This document shows, in pieces, positions 10,815-22,572 of a stretch of DNA of 64,000 nt. The stretch spans positions 14,497,907 to 14,561,906 of the forward strand of contig NC_092584.1 of assembly GCF_016086655.4 (NCBI RefSeq), written 5' to 3'. Under the pieces are notes generated by a model. The model was given only the letters and a program-made list of their open reading frames with translations, did no database searches and was not told the origin of the DNA. A program made the position numbers and the translations under genes. Position 1 is the first letter of the stretch, and every line of letters starts with the position of its first letter. The stretch is from Lepeophtheirus salmonis. Lineage: Eukaryota; Arthropoda; Copepoda; Siphonostomatoida; Caligidae.

Positions 10815-12084
10815 CTACCTAGAAAGACGTGGGTATCCTATTTGATATCCGATCATTTCCAATATTTTTTGTTCTAAAACTGGGTATGAACAGGCTCAAG
10901 TAAGTTCATAAATTAATTAATAACTCTAGAAAGGAATCGTTTACATTCCTTGTATAATTATAAACATAGATTTTATGAACTAGCCATTCTGATTCTTCCT
11001 GTTATAGTGTAAAGATATCCAAGAAAAAATTATTAATTGTACAAATAAAACATTATCTTGTTTCCACATAGTACTAAGATCCAGAAGGGGATGATTTCAC
11101 ATTAGAACAAGTTGTAAAATATGTCCAACCACCTCAATCAAGTACTTCTGATTCTGATGATAGTTTTAGTAGATGCTATATGTATTTATTTACAACTAAT
11201 TGGTATATGTAGTATTTTTAAAAATGGGCAGGATGCAGTCAAGTCACTCAATTCCCTTCTTCTAAGAATTATAAATCAACCGACTTATTATGAGAGCCAA
11301 TGTATGTCGGCAAGGATAACACAATTTGGTACAAACAAAAAGGAAATCGATAGAGTTCAACCCTTTTTAAGCAAAAAAAGATTTTGAAGGAAGTCCAATG
11401 TCCATCATTATTTTCCAAACCTAACATCATTACAGATAAAATATTATCAGCTTTTGAACTCTTGATCGATAATTATATTATCGATTACATAATAAAATGT
11501 ACAATAGTTGAGGTTCTTTCCAAGCTTTAGAATGATGCAACCACCAAACGAGAAATACTCCAACAAATTGCTATAATGGATGCGGAAGGAATCTTAGCCA
11601 AAGGGCAACCGACTGAAGTCATTTGGTCAAGAAAAATGGGGACCACCTCCTCAACAAAACACAACCGAACAAGCTCTTAACTCAAGCAAAATTTGTAAAT
11701 AGTGCCAAAAATTGACTTCTTATCAAGGAAAAAAAAACCTGTTTCAATTTTGAGCTCTGTTCACAAAAATATGAAAGTTTCAAATGGATAAAAAAGGTTA
11801 CCAAAATCAATTTAAAATTATATTGAAATTAAATATGGAGTTGAAATTCTAGATCCAATGGCAAGACTTTAATCAACCAAAAACTCTTTTCACCCATATT
11901 TTTTACAAATTTTTTATAATAATGTGGATTTTGATGATGTTATCTTGTACAGAGAAGTGACTGGTAACAAGTTAGTATCAATTTTAGGAACAACTAACCG
12001 TTAAAAACATAAAAAAAAGGGTATCATTTTTGATATCCACCGTCGTTTTAGAGGGGTCGTAATCATCCGTCGTTCTAGTGTTAA
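10815..12084 (+). mobile_element. piggyBac-like transposon relic
   Basis: The right edge is CCGTCGTTCTAGTG directly followed by TTAA (12081-12084). Read on the minus strand this is TTAA then CACTAGAACGACGG, in keeping with piggyBac target choice and CCYTAGA-type termini. The left edge has CCTAGAAAGACG near 10818. Inside both ends lie mirrored words, GTGGGTATCC..GATATCC at 10829-10850 and its counterpart at 12018-12041. The body encodes pieces resembling the N-terminal half of piggyBac transposases. The interval is about 1.3 kb, while a full element is over 2 kb, so most of the catalytic domain is missing. The left TTAA is not present. Confidence 0.6.
11075..11700 (+). pseudogene. piggyBac-like transposase, N-terminal pieces
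   Basis: An acidic, Ser-rich N-terminal segment (PEGDDFTLEQVVKYVQPP, then SSTSDSDDSFS) starts near 11076. In other frames follow GKDNTIWYKQKGNR, then KPNIITDKILSAFELL with IDNYIIDYIIKCT (about 11415-11505), matching the 'ka.tiW' and 'aFelFid.eii..iv..tN' blocks of piggyBac-type transposases. A further piece, GQPTEVIWSRKMG (about 11600-11640), resembles the block where lineages carry 'lWs...G'. Frames shift between blocks and the catalytic Asp triad region is not found, so the gene is dead. These are domain resemblances by eye, not the result of a search. Confidence 0.55.
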
Positions 12085-12189
12085 AGAAAGCTAATAAGTA
12101 AATTATTGGACAGCAAATGTACTTGGAATGAAAATGATATGGTAGACATACCATACAAACACAAAAAATTACGATCTACATATATTGTT

Positions 12190-12580
12190 GTCAGCTGTCG
12201 ATTGTTCTTCTAACCCAACCCTAATCAATGTTCTGAACATTCTGAACGACAGTCTTAAGTACCGGTGCCGGAGGTTATTGCACACGGCATAACCTTAGTA
12301 ACCCAAAATGTAATGTATATATTTTTTTAAATGTGTTTAATTCTTATTCTTTTCTCCTAATCAATGTTCGAAACGTTGATTAGTGGAATTATAATTTGTT
12401 CTTGTTAAGTATGTGAATATTTCCTTACAATTGTATAATCATATTTCTATAGTTTGGCTGCATTGCCTAACTGCCAACTGATTTCTGGCCTTTTTTTTTT
12501 TTAAATTTATATTTAAGTCTGCAAGGCACAATAAAAGTAACATCGTTTTCTCTAATGCTTCCCACATCATCATTTAAAAT
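12190..12580. repeat. Dispersed repeat family with GTTCTGAACATTGATT, copy 2
   Basis: The words TTGTTGTCAGCTGTCGAT, CAATGTTCTGAACATTC, CAATGTTCGAAACGTTGATT, TTGCCTAACTGCCAACTG, TTTCTGGCCTTTTTT and AAGTAACATCGTTTTCTC follow the order seen at 5000-5280. The second word is locally duplicated (12230 and 12365), with a diverged segment of about 130 bp between the copies. Confidence 0.6.
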
Positions 12581-12711
12581 TTTTTAAAGTCCATATAAGA
12601 GTACATAAAATATATTTCTTTCTTTAGGATTGACAGAGAGGCAAACCTACGTACATTGAGTTCATGAGAATAATTTAAAAAGAAGGCGGCGCTGTCCATT
12701 GATTTTCTTAA

Positions 12712-12800
12712 ATTAGTTCTAGTATTGAAAGTCCGAAGGACCGATGCTATGAATGAACTGGACTAGATGGAATAAATAAGGACTGACACGACATTAGTTA
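12712..12800. repeat. Dispersed repeat with GGTCC/GGACC words, copy 3
   Basis: TTAGTTCTAGTATTGAAAG, GTCCGAAGGACCGATG and TAAATAAGGACTGACACGAC match, in the same orientation, parts of 20950-21058. This is the right half of the family only. Confidence 0.55.
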
Positions 12801-15589
12801 AAATTATATTTTCGTGTTAACTCAGAGTATAATTGATTCTCGACATCGGAGTATCTCCTTATTAAATCTTTAAGCCAAGTTACAAAAACCGCAAGCGTTA
12901 ACCGTATAATGGTGCAATCTCTAACACTGTTTCGCAAGATGTTACTTCTTATACGAAGTCAGTCTGTTATTTTTCTTACTGAAAGTCTCTGGGATATAAT
13001 AAAGAAGATGATTGATGAATCACGTCTCACACTCTAAAATTGGTTTTGGGAAAGAAGAAACTATTTTATTCTTTGATTAGAACAAACACACTATCTTAAA
13101 GATTAACGCTATCTTAAAATTATTTATATTTATCTTAAAGTTCTAAACTAAAACGATTTAATATAAACTATAATTATATAATAGGTAAATTTATATTGTC
13201 AACCCTCCTTGTATATAAGAATTTATGTTGTTTCTGTCCAATGGTAATATAATCAAACTTGTACCTCCTTTTGAAACTCTTCAAAATGCAACATATAATT
13301 GGCCATATGAAAATACTGATTTTGGTAAATATAAGGCTTTTTTATCAAATGTATGATTCTGTAATTTATTTATTGTCATTGCTAACTTGCCTTTTTATGT
13401 TAGTACAAAAATTCGATTTTTGGATTTTTAATTTTTTTGGTACATTTTCGAATCGACAACACATACTTTTAAAAAACTTTGGGACACTATCTTGTTTTAT
13501 GAAAAAAATCTAACTTTCCCTCCAGAGCACGGGAATCTGGTTTGTTCAGAACTAAACATATCCCTACGTACGTAACTCAAAATCTTGAACAACTTTTATT
13601 TTATGTCTAAATTCTGTATCTGTCTCCTTTTTTGAAGTAAATAGATTTTTATCATTATTTTTCAAAACGGGACGTACATCACACACATAAATTATAATTA
13701 TTCAATGTAGGATTTTTCCTTTTTTGAATATCCCACCAAAGAGAAGAGGAATTTTTAATAATACATATATGATTTATTGATTATTATTATAATCATTAAT
13801 AGCATAATCATAAATGTACAATTTAAGATACAATGGTCAATTATTGTCAGAAGTGGAAAATTGGACTCGAGACTTGACGTGAACTCCATGTTTAATAATA
13901 AAAAATATTTTTTTTATATAAATTATAAGTGAAAAAATAACACAGAATAAACCTCATCCTCTTTGAACTTGAATAAGCAAATTAGAGGTTTAACAAAATT
14001 CTATTTTATAAAAATCTTCTTTAGCTGAGAAAAGTCTGACTTCTTGACCTCGAATGAGTATTTTCTAAAAAGAATTGCCAATATTAGATAACATCATAAC
14101 TCCTATTTATATCTCCAATTAATTACTAAATAGTACCTCTACCAAAGAACAAAAGTTTATATGCATCACTGACATTTTTAAGCTATTGATCACGTTGGTC
14201 CTCGTTTCACCAATTGGCTTAAAGCTTTACTACTCTCCGGATCTCCTTACTAGGTAGTTAGCGTGATTTGTGTTTATTTCCTTCCTTGCCCTCTCATAGC
14301 CATTTGCAGATAATCTAATGAAACGGCATGACAGCTGCGCTGATCTCCTCCCAAACATTCTTCCAATTAACCAGATAACCAACTAAATATAATGCTTCAT
14401 TTTTTTAAATCCCGAGAGGTGACACCTATAACAAACCTCTGTATACATTGAGAATCAGAGAGTTCAATTTAAATAAAAAGAAATTGAGTCTACTTTCCTT
14501 CTTCTTTTTTTTTTTGTGAATATTTAGAATAAGACATTCGGCAAAACTTTTATTTTTTTCCATTACAGTATTTATGTACAAAACAGAATATTAACCCTTC
14601 AGGAAAGAAAAATGAACACATTTTCCGAAGCTATTTGTCTGTACAAAGAAAACTCTCAACTTTTGAACTATGAATACATTAGAATACAATTTTTAATAGT
14701 AATATAACATGATATTAAATCAATATTATTTACAATATTTAATGGTCAATGTGCATAACCCACTACACGCAAAGGGTCCACTAGTATATTCTACGGGGAT
14801 AAAAAAAACGTAGGGGTCTCAATAAAAAGCGTCTAAAGGTTCGTTTTGAAGTCCTTATTGGATCGCTGCATAGAACATGAACAAGCTAACAATATAACAC
14901 ATGTGCTAGGAACTCCCAGGCTTCACACATAGATTTTTTTTATCAATTTACATCATTTCTAGTTAGAAACAACCTTCAAAAGAACGGCTCCCTCAATAGT
15001 CCATAACAATATGTTCTTTAGTTTGATAGTTATTGTGCTAAGTGTGACGTAACTTTAGTTTGTATGCCAAAAGTAAGGATACAAAAATTTGTGTTTTAAT
15101 TTTAGAGTTTTATGGGTACTCTGCTCCATATAGTGGATAAAAAAAATTATCATAATATTTTTTAAAAACCCTATTTTGAACGGGGGGAAAACGTATTTTC
15201 TTTGTTAGGCACAAGACTTTTTATCCCATGTGTTATTAATAGCCACAAGATAGCGCAGAGATCCTGTTTCGAGCAACAAACAAATAAGGAAACACCCTTT
15301 TCCAATTTTGTTAGAACTGCTCTCATGGAGATCCCTCATTCCTGCATTTTCTGCTTCTTTCCCCATAATTACTGTACTGAAAAGCCGAAATTTACAGACA
15401 TATGAATCCAGTTAAAGATTATATAGGCCTTAGTTTTTTTATAAATTGCATTTAAATGCGAACAGTTCAATGTTGCAATTGTCGGTGTATTTGTGTCAGA
15501 AATGAAGAAATTTAGATAATAATACTTTTTGAAAAATAAATAAGTAGGCGTTTTTAGATTTTGAATAATTAAATTTCAAGACTTTAGCC
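12801..15589. other. AT-rich spacer, nothing recognised
   Basis: Two short frames (13259-13513 and 15202-15405, plus strand) have no recognisable domain. A slightly GC-richer patch at 14170-14400 could be an old repeat, but I see no partner copy in the window. Confidence 0.4.
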
Positions 15590-15955
15590 ATTTGTATCTC
15601 ACATTGTATAAGTGTGATCAGTTTACACTAATGATGTTAGAAAGATAAGATTTCGTACTTAAAAAACTTATTTTTGTGATTGTTTGACTCAGTATTATTT
15701 GAGTGAGAGTCAAAAATAGAGAGCAGGAAAGAGAAAATACGCCATATTTAACAGTTTTTTTCTTAACAATGCTAAAACGCAAGCCAGGTGGTTAAAATTG
15801 TAAATTGTGTTTATTGTCTTGATACTGTAACAGCGAATCACGTGAAATTTTGGTATTGTCGAGTTCGTTGATGTTAAAGATGTTAAAAATCGTCGAGTAC
15901 GAACGACATTTAAGCATTGTTTTGATTGCCAAGGAGAAAAACATTAATAGAAAAT
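15590..15955 (+). pseudogene. Mariner transposase N-terminal fragment, copy 2 of 3
   Basis: It shares the order of words with 3217-3640: ATAAGTGTGATCAGTTTACA, GAAAGATAAGATTTCGTAC, GAGAAAATACGCCATAT, CTTGATACTGTAACAGCGAA and ATTGCCAAGGAGAAAAACAT. In frame, these words give the first mariner helix-turn-helix and then the start of the second. A segment around GRPIVENVDK is missing. The fragment stops after the codons for IAKEKNIN, essentially the same place as the other two copies. It is non-coding today. Confidence 0.7.
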
Positions 15956-15959
15956 AAAC

Positions 15960-17990
15960 TACAAAGTTTTAAAAAATAATTGATTTTTTTTTATAATGCC
16001 CTACATAATGAGATTTATATTTTAAATCAATTATTAGAGTTACAGATCGATGAAATTACCTCTCACAAACCTCTTCAGAGGCCTGTTCTGTATATTCTGA
16101 AGCTTTAATATACAAACAACAAGGAAGAACTTATAATAAGTGAAAAATTGTACCCCTTGTTCAATACCATATACCATCTATCCTTGAGTCAATAATTACA
16201 ACTTTATAAGTTGTATATTAAAAAATTACAAATTGACTGTATTATTAGAAAAATATTGTTTCTCTAAAAAATTATTTTTATCCTTCAAAATCAGTTATTC
16301 CAGTGTAGCAAGTATCCAAAGTCTCCTTTAGTAATAAACAAATAATTTAATTTTGTCCTTTAGATAAAAAATAATAATTCAATGATGGGAAATTTGTTAG
16401 AAACGGGATTAACTTTTATAAAACGTATAAAATATAAAAATATCAAATGGATTTTTGGAAAAACAAATTGATTTAGATCAATCCCTACGCCTAATACTTC
16501 CTCGCCAATTGTAGTCTGCTTAAACACTTTTTGTATATTTGAAACTGTCTACCTACATAAAATATAAGACGAACGAGATTTCAATCTATTAAAAATAACG
16601 CAAGAATTTTAGTTGAAAGAAATGGAATACACTTCCGGGATGAGTTAAAATATCAAAAAAAAAAATTGAGACTTAGTTTGACCTCGATCATATGATATGG
16701 CCTTTCATATAGAATCTATTAACTTATACTTTTTTATCATTGAGACGATGAGTTTTGAATACTATAAGTACACTTTACGGAGCCTCCAAAAGATTTATCA
16801 AAATGATTTATTGATACTTAATCAACAAATATAAATGATTTCCAAGATTAATTTGAAGAAAAATCATTCAATAATGACCTCAACAAACAATGAGAGACGC
16901 ATTATGAATGGCAATAGCTCAGAGGTTGGACAATGGTGCATCAATTGTTAGGGAGCGCTGTAGTAGAGTCGGGATCTTAGGCTTTAACAGAGATCTGAAA
17001 ATAGTTTTGGAAACCTTTTACTTTTTATGAACAAAAGGGGTTCCAATATCGAATAGCTCACTCTACACTAACAAATCAGCAGTGATGAATAAATACGGCA
17101 CTTTCTGTGCCTAGGCGATTGAAAATTCTGAGCACTTTTTCTAGCTATGTACGTCCATGTGGCAATTAATTAAGAGAGTGGAGCAAGGTTAATAGAATTA
17201 CAAGGTTATGCTGGGCAAGAGAGGGAGACTTTGACGTCATGGAGAAAAGAAAGGGTACCAAATGCAAACTCCCAAAAGGCCAAAATTAGAACTACGTTGT
17301 GGCCCAAGAGAGAGAAGTTTGGTATACTTTGAGTATGATATTATATCTTATTTACATTCTAAAATATATATATTATTACTAATACAATAAATGGTTTGAG
17401 ACTGTTATATTTTTTGGTGGACCGAACTAATTCGGTCTAGTTTGATGCCAAAAAAATTGGTGAAGACCAATTTTATAGATAAATTGTTTATAATATGATA
17501 TCGTATATATTTTCATGTAAAATGACGTCATACGAAGTTTAAACAGAGATAACTCGGATGAATTTTAATCCCGTCCTCTCTCGTAGAATACAGAATTCTA
17601 AATTAGAGCATCTCTTGAAATAGATGATCAAGTTAGAGGTATCTTACTTTCACTCCACAAATGACTATTTTATATAAATTACTTTATTCTTAATATAACT
17701 TTAAATGCTGTTTTGAGCTTACTATTTGTAGTAGGATTCCCTCTATCCTCCTTTGGTACTAACTCCTGGAGAATATAGAAATCCAAACAAATGTGTGAGG
17801 AAACGGATTCTTATTTCTTATACGACTTATTACGTAAAACTCAACTGATTTGCCTTTATAATCGAATGAATATTTAATTTATTTTATACAGTATTTGTTT
17901 TTGAGAATATCGTGTGGTTATGAGATTTTTTTTTTTTTTTTTTTTTAAATGAATTAGTTCATCTAAAAAAAAAAGAAATTTGGTCTTTCA
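15960..17990. other. AT-rich spacer, nothing firmly recognised
   Basis: At 17412-17430 there is a short near-palindrome, ACCGAACTAATTCGGT, resembling words in the repeat at 17995-18165. At 16905-16990 there is a weak tRNA-like A-box word, dealt with in the rejected list. A run of about 19 T lies near 17928-17946. Confidence 0.4.
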
Positions 17991-17994
17991 TAAC

Positions 17995-18165
17995 ATATGA
18001 GATAGAAAAAATCGGTCCACTAAATGAGACCGACAAAAAATTTGTATATGGTATGAGACTGCGTTTTGGACCGAAGAGTCGGTCAAAAATGATCTAGAAA
18101 AGTCACTGAAGACCGAACAAAAAAAAAAAAAAAAATAGGTGCTGGACCGAGTCTCAACGCTAGTA
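17995..18165. repeat. Dispersed repeat, inverted partner at 39865-40030
   Basis: AATCGGTCCACTAAATGAGA, TGAGACTGCGTTTTGGACCG, AAGTCACTGAAGACCGAAC, an A-run and GCTGGACCGAGTCTCAAC recur in reverse complement and in the same spacing at 39865-40030. The two copies are about 170 bp each. Several GGACCG/CGGTCC words give the element internal inverted repeats. There is no coding content. Confidence 0.7.
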
Positions 18166-19249
18166 TATAAGAAAATAAAATGGAATGGTAAATATAAACA
18201 CACCTTATTTATGCCACGTGTTTGTTGTTTTAAAATATTAGGACCATGATTCATTTAATTGAAGAATTATATGGAACCACTAAATTTAATGAAAATTATT
18301 GAAATTATAATTAGCAATTACTTTCAATTATTGCAATTTGAAGTATGTATCCATTAGTCCATTTCTGACTATATATACAATAGTCCATTTATGGAAAATA
18401 ATTTGTTTTATCTAACAAAATTAAGGCAAATGATCTTATGACCTAAGTGTATACAGTTTTTTGGATAAAATTCCTTTTTTTACGTAAATAAAAATGGTAA
18501 TATTAACTCATTAACTTATTCAAAATATGTCTTGAAATTCCAATCTTTTCCGACTTTTAAATTATATAATAATTGTGTATAAAGAAATAGTTACAAATCA
18601 TTGGAATCAATAGGAATTCAGAAACATTTTCCTGATTTACCAAATAATTTACAATTTTTCTCATTAGACTCAATTCTTCATCATTAATTAACTTAATGCA
18701 CTCCCATATGGCTGATTGGAGGATGATTTGTTAGTGACTTGTCAACATTAATAATAATAATATGTAAATACAAATGGAAATAACATATTAATGTAATGCA
18801 TATTTTATCATTGTAATTTGCTTTAATGATTTTATGCAATTGCTTCTCGAAAAATGAGGGGGCGGGGAGGGGGCAATATGTCAGAAAGAATGATTGCACC
18901 TTACTTGAATGATGGTTATTATTTTATTTTTTTGGTTAATATAGTTTTTGAGAGGGAGATAAAAAAAATTATAGCAGGAACATTTGCATCGATGTTTGGA
19001 ACAGGTTTAATTTCTATTATACGTACCTTAAAGTATTTCAGATTTCTCCCAAAAATCCCCATATTCAAATTTCTGGGAGTTCAGGTGTAATAAAAAGCCC
19101 TCCAAATTGTATTTACAAATAATAAATTAGGAATAGAATAAGGTTAATTATACTATGGTGTAAATTCAAACATATATTAGAGTCTCAACCAAAATAAAAT
19201 ATTAAATTGTTGAAAGAAATAGAGTAAAATATAGAAAAATGGTTTTAGT
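18166..19249. other. AT-rich spacer, nothing recognised
   Basis: A 78-codon plus-strand frame at 18854-19090 starts in a G-rich patch. It has no recognised domain and no second exon in view, so it is treated as chance. Confidence 0.35.
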
Positions 19250-19645
19250 AATGGGTATATCCGCGTTCTATAAGCACAATCTGTTTAAGGTAGATTGTGT
19301 TTGAAAGATAAGATTTCGTACAAAAAAACTTAGTTTTGTGTTAATGGTGGACTAAGGTTTATTTGAGCGTGTGTCTAAAATGGATACCAGTAAAGAGAAA
19401 ATATGCAATATTATACAGTTTTTCTACAAACAATAAGAAAACAAAAGCCAGTTCGCTGAAAATGTGAATAGTGTTTATGGTTCTATTACTGTAATAGTCA
19501 ATCAATTAGTATTTTGGTTTCATCAATTCTGTTGAGTTAATTTTGATGTCAAGGATGCATTTCAAAATCTGAATAAAATAATGGAAATCGTCCGGTACGA
19601 AATCCATATCAATACAGTTTTAATTGCCAAGAAGATAAATATTAA
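19250..19645 (+). pseudogene. Mariner transposase N-terminal fragment, copy 3 of 3
   Basis: GTTCTATAAGCACAATCTG, GAAAGATAAGATTTCGTAC, ATGGATACCAGTAAAGAGA (Met-Asp-Thr-Ser), GTGAATAGTGTTTATGG, AATAATGGAAATCGTCC and AATTGCCAAGAAGATAAATA correspond in order to 3217-3640. The ATG of MDTS marks the likely old start near 19380. The copy ends at the same place as the other two. Several frameshifts and stops are present. Confidence 0.72.
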
Positions 19646-19699
19646 TGATACTTATTTTCTTTTTTAAATCCATCAAAAGTAATGGATTTCTATTTGAGG

Positions 19700-19915
19700 C
19701 ACTTATCATAACCTTCCTACAATGTTTCATAAAAATCGATTTGTAACTTCCGTAATCCTGCTTTAAAAGTAATAAATAAAAAAAAGATTGTGCGACGGTG
19801 ACCTCTCCAAATTTAATGGGGGTACTATGAACATTTTTTTATTCCTACAAAGTTTCACTAAAATTGATTTCTAAATTTTTCAGTACTACTGCGTAGAAAC
19901 AAACTGAGACGAAAA
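19700..19915 (+). repeat. Repeat resembling tails found in arthropod retroposons
   Basis: CCTACAATGTTTCATAAAAA and CCTACAAAGTTTCACTAAAA occur about 125 bp apart. Each is followed by TTGATTT/ATCGATTT and TTTGTAAC/TTTCTAAAT words, then AGTA. This word order resembles the 'cctaccaagtttcatcaaaatcggt..agta' tails of many arthropod non-LTR elements and their derivatives. It is most likely a tail duplicated in tandem. The resemblance is from general knowledge and is weak as evidence. Confidence 0.35.
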
Positions 19916-20842
19916 CATAATCTCTGTTCATCTTTGTTGTCGGAGATAATTGCACAAGTTAATTAAAAAATATTTCAAATTCAATGTTCAAAGCTATAAG
20001 TACTTGACACGTTGATTACGTATCTATAATTAGTGTTTTTAAATAAAATCTGGCTTTAGAAAATGGTAACTTTTCGGGTATATTTAGGTTTTTTATAGAT
20101 TTTAGTAAACTTTTGGCAATGAATCATTTCAATAACTCACATAAACATTACTTTGTTTTTTGCAAAATTGTATGTTGATTTCAAATATGTGCTTATGTGT
20201 ATTTTATATGTGATCATTTCATCCTAAGAAAATATAATTTAAAGGCCAAAAAAACAGCATATTTTAAGAGTTTGGTTTGAATAGATATAATGTCTTAATT
20301 TTTCAATTGCTTTACGGTAAATGAACTTACTTTCAGCATAAATAATTAGGATTTCATTTACAAAAGATTATTTCGCTCTAGAAGGTCTAGTTCAGCTGCA
20401 ATACAGATTTATATATAATCTTATTCAGTAAATAATCATTAAGAAATTGATAAAATATATAAAACTCCATATTGTTCCTCTAATTCTAATATATTTGGGT
20501 AGATTTATTTCCTATTGGTTTTAATAAAAGTCATATTTTAAAATTTAACTCAATAACTTAATATTTCAAAAAAGTCACAATCACAAAAAGCGCGTTCTGT
20601 TTCAACGAAAATGGGTTGAATTGTTGCAAGAGCAAGGTAAAGACGTTGTATATATTTATAGCAAACTTTGAAATACTCAAAATGCGCCAATTCTTTTGAC
20701 AGTATTCTCTGCAGATCATCCATGTAGACCAGTATATGCTTTCATGGGCAGAAATTCTACTTGAACTCCCAGAGACGCCAGCCTTAAAAACTGTTACTTA
20801 CTACTTTTTTTTTTCAATGTTATGTTAGTGATTAACTGTAGT

Positions 20843-21058
20843 CCCTTCAAGTTCAAGCTCGGTCCAGTCAAATTTATTCCTGCTTATCAGTCCTAAAAAC
20901 TTATTAAGTTCTGTCTTTGATGACATTACTCAACTTTATTTCTTCTTTGCCGAATTAATTCTAGTACTGACACTCCTAAGAACCAGCTACGAAGACCATT
21001 AGGATTGGTTCTAAGACTGGACTGAACTGGAGTAAATAAATAAGGACTGACACAACGT
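20843..21058. repeat. Dispersed repeat with GGTCC/GGACC words, copy 4
   Basis: It reads CTCGGTCCAGTC, TGCTTATCAGTCCT, GATGACATTACTCAACTTTA, TAATTCTAGTACTGACA, GGACTGAACTGGA and TAAATAAGGACTGACACAAC. The two halves are inverted relative to each other: the left half is in the reverse orientation of 7755-7850, and the right half reads like 12712-12800. This is the longest copy in the window and suggests the family has long inverted arms. Confidence 0.6.
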
Positions 21059-21179
21059 AGCTGCAGATATTCATAGCAAACTTTGATATACTCGAAAAGT
21101 GCATATCCTTTTAACAAAGGATTGTGTGTGTGTAGATGTGGGTTGGAAGTGCCCCCACACACACAAAAGGAATAATAAT

Positions 21180-21335
21180 GAATTTTCTTTTTACAAGAAA
21201 ATTCAATATATGAAATTTAAAAAAAAAAAATTATAATAATTTTTTAAATTTTTATCCAAAAAATTTAAATTTTTGGATTTCTTTTCAAAAAAATTGAAAT
21301 TTCCGCACAAAAAAAAATCCTGAGAACGGCCCTGT
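21180..21335. repeat. A/T-run element family, partial copy
   Basis: The right edge reads ATCCTGAGAACGGCCCTGTG, a diverged form of the family end ATCCTGCGGACGCCCCTG. The body is AAATTT-run sequence. The left GC-rich block is missing. It interrupts the duplicated segment at 21058-21365. Confidence 0.55.
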
Positions 21336-21784
21336 GACTGAATTATCTGCAGATCATTATCAGTTTTTTAGGCTGGAAAACAGGTCCCATGGAACTTTTA
21401 CCAGCGCTAAAATCCGATTAAATACCCGGGGAAGCCGGTTTTATACACTAGTAGCTACTACTACCGGATTTTTTACTACATTTTCTGAAGAATGAATATC
21501 AAAGAGAGATGAGGATGAGAGGGCTACTTATCTACTCCCCCTCCACCATTATTTCTTTGTGATCCTTTCTTATTCTACTAGTAATACTAAGCTTTCTTTT
21601 ATTTTCCAATGTGTCTATTTTAATTAATATTATTTTCATATAATATGGTATATAGAGGGAGGGATATGGTTCCTCGCAGATCTTACAAATATATAAATAT
21701 GAATTATACTATAAGAGTATCAAACAGAAAATCCCATCAAATTTTAGGGTCCATTTGTAAATTGTATGTTGATGGAAATTACTT

Positions 21785-21875
21785 CTGTTCGACATATGTG
21801 ACCAATCAAAACAAAAGCAAGCTAAGATGATTTTTTATCCAAAAAGGCTCCAGATTACATTAATATTTTATTATC
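21785..21875. repeat. Fragment of the 22-25 kb direct-repeat family
   Basis: ACCAATCAAAACAAAAGCAA, GCTAAGATGATTTTTTATCC and TCCAGATTACATTAATATT match the left 90 bp of the copies at 22573, 23838 and 24750. It is cut off at the neighbouring A/T-run element. Confidence 0.55.
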
Positions 21876-21879
21876 AGGT

Positions 21880-22315
21880 ATGAAGGCAGGGGGTGGACTG
21901 TAAAAGCCACAAAAATTAAAGAATTTTTGCTTTATACTAGAAAATTTAATTTGATTTTTTTTTAAATATAACTTTTTCAGAACTGTTGATTTTTTAAATT
22001 TATTTACAAAAAAAAATAATTTGAAAAATGTCAAGTTTGGAAGTTTTTCCAAAAGAATGGTTACTTATAATTTTCTGAGAATAGCTATGGATTTTTGAAA
22101 TTTTTTCCAAAAAATTTAATTTTTAAAGAAAATCTATGAATTTTTGAATATATTATCAAAGAAATTTGATTTTTTTCTGTAATGCTGTGAATTTTTGATT
22201 TATTTTTTTTCAAATATTTAATATTTGAAATTTTTTTCCGAAAAGTTTTTAATTATTGATTTTCTTTCAAAAACTACAACAAGAAATATATATTTATATA
22301 TAACCCTGCGGACAC
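21880..22315. repeat. A/T-run element family, copy near 22 kb
   Basis: The left edge has GGCAGGGGGTGGACTGTA, then AATTTTTGCTTTATACTAG. The body carries at least three units around CTATGGATTTTTGAAATT. The right edge is ATAACCCTGCGGACACACCT. These are the same end blocks as at 54562-54997, in opposite orientation. The minus-strand 65-codon frame inside is a chance frame. Confidence 0.7.
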
Positions 22316-22572
22316 ACCTAATATTGTATTTATGAGTAATATAACTGTGGGCATTTTAATTTTATTATGTGTCCCACAGAATACTAACTTTTTAGTAATT
22401 TGTATTAAAATAGACAATAATTAAAACATTAATATATCGATTACCCATGCAAAACTGATCAAAGCTCTAACGTCAGCAGAACCATGCCGACGTACATTTT
22501 TCCATATTGATAGGACAACCACAGAATATTTAATTATTGCATTATAGTTTTTTCAATCATGAGAAGATTTTC

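Larger units (their letters stand above)
20630..21365. repeat. Duplicated segment split by two inserted repeats
   Basis: The words TATAGCAAACTTTGAAATAC and CTCTGCAGATCATCC at 20659-20719 recur as CATAGCAAACTTTGATATAC at 21072 and ATCTGCAGATCAT at 21346. Between the two units lies the GGTCC-word repeat (20843-21058). Inside the second unit lies a partial A/T-run element (21180-21335), so the two words are about 40 bp apart in the first unit and over 250 bp apart in the second. Nothing in it looks like an intact coding region. Confidence 0.55.

Noticed and set aside
16905..16990. A tRNA-like span with the word AATAGCTCAGAGGTTGGA.
   Set aside because: Only the A-box word fits. The acceptor ends do not pair and the would-be B box (AGTCGGGATCT) is poor.
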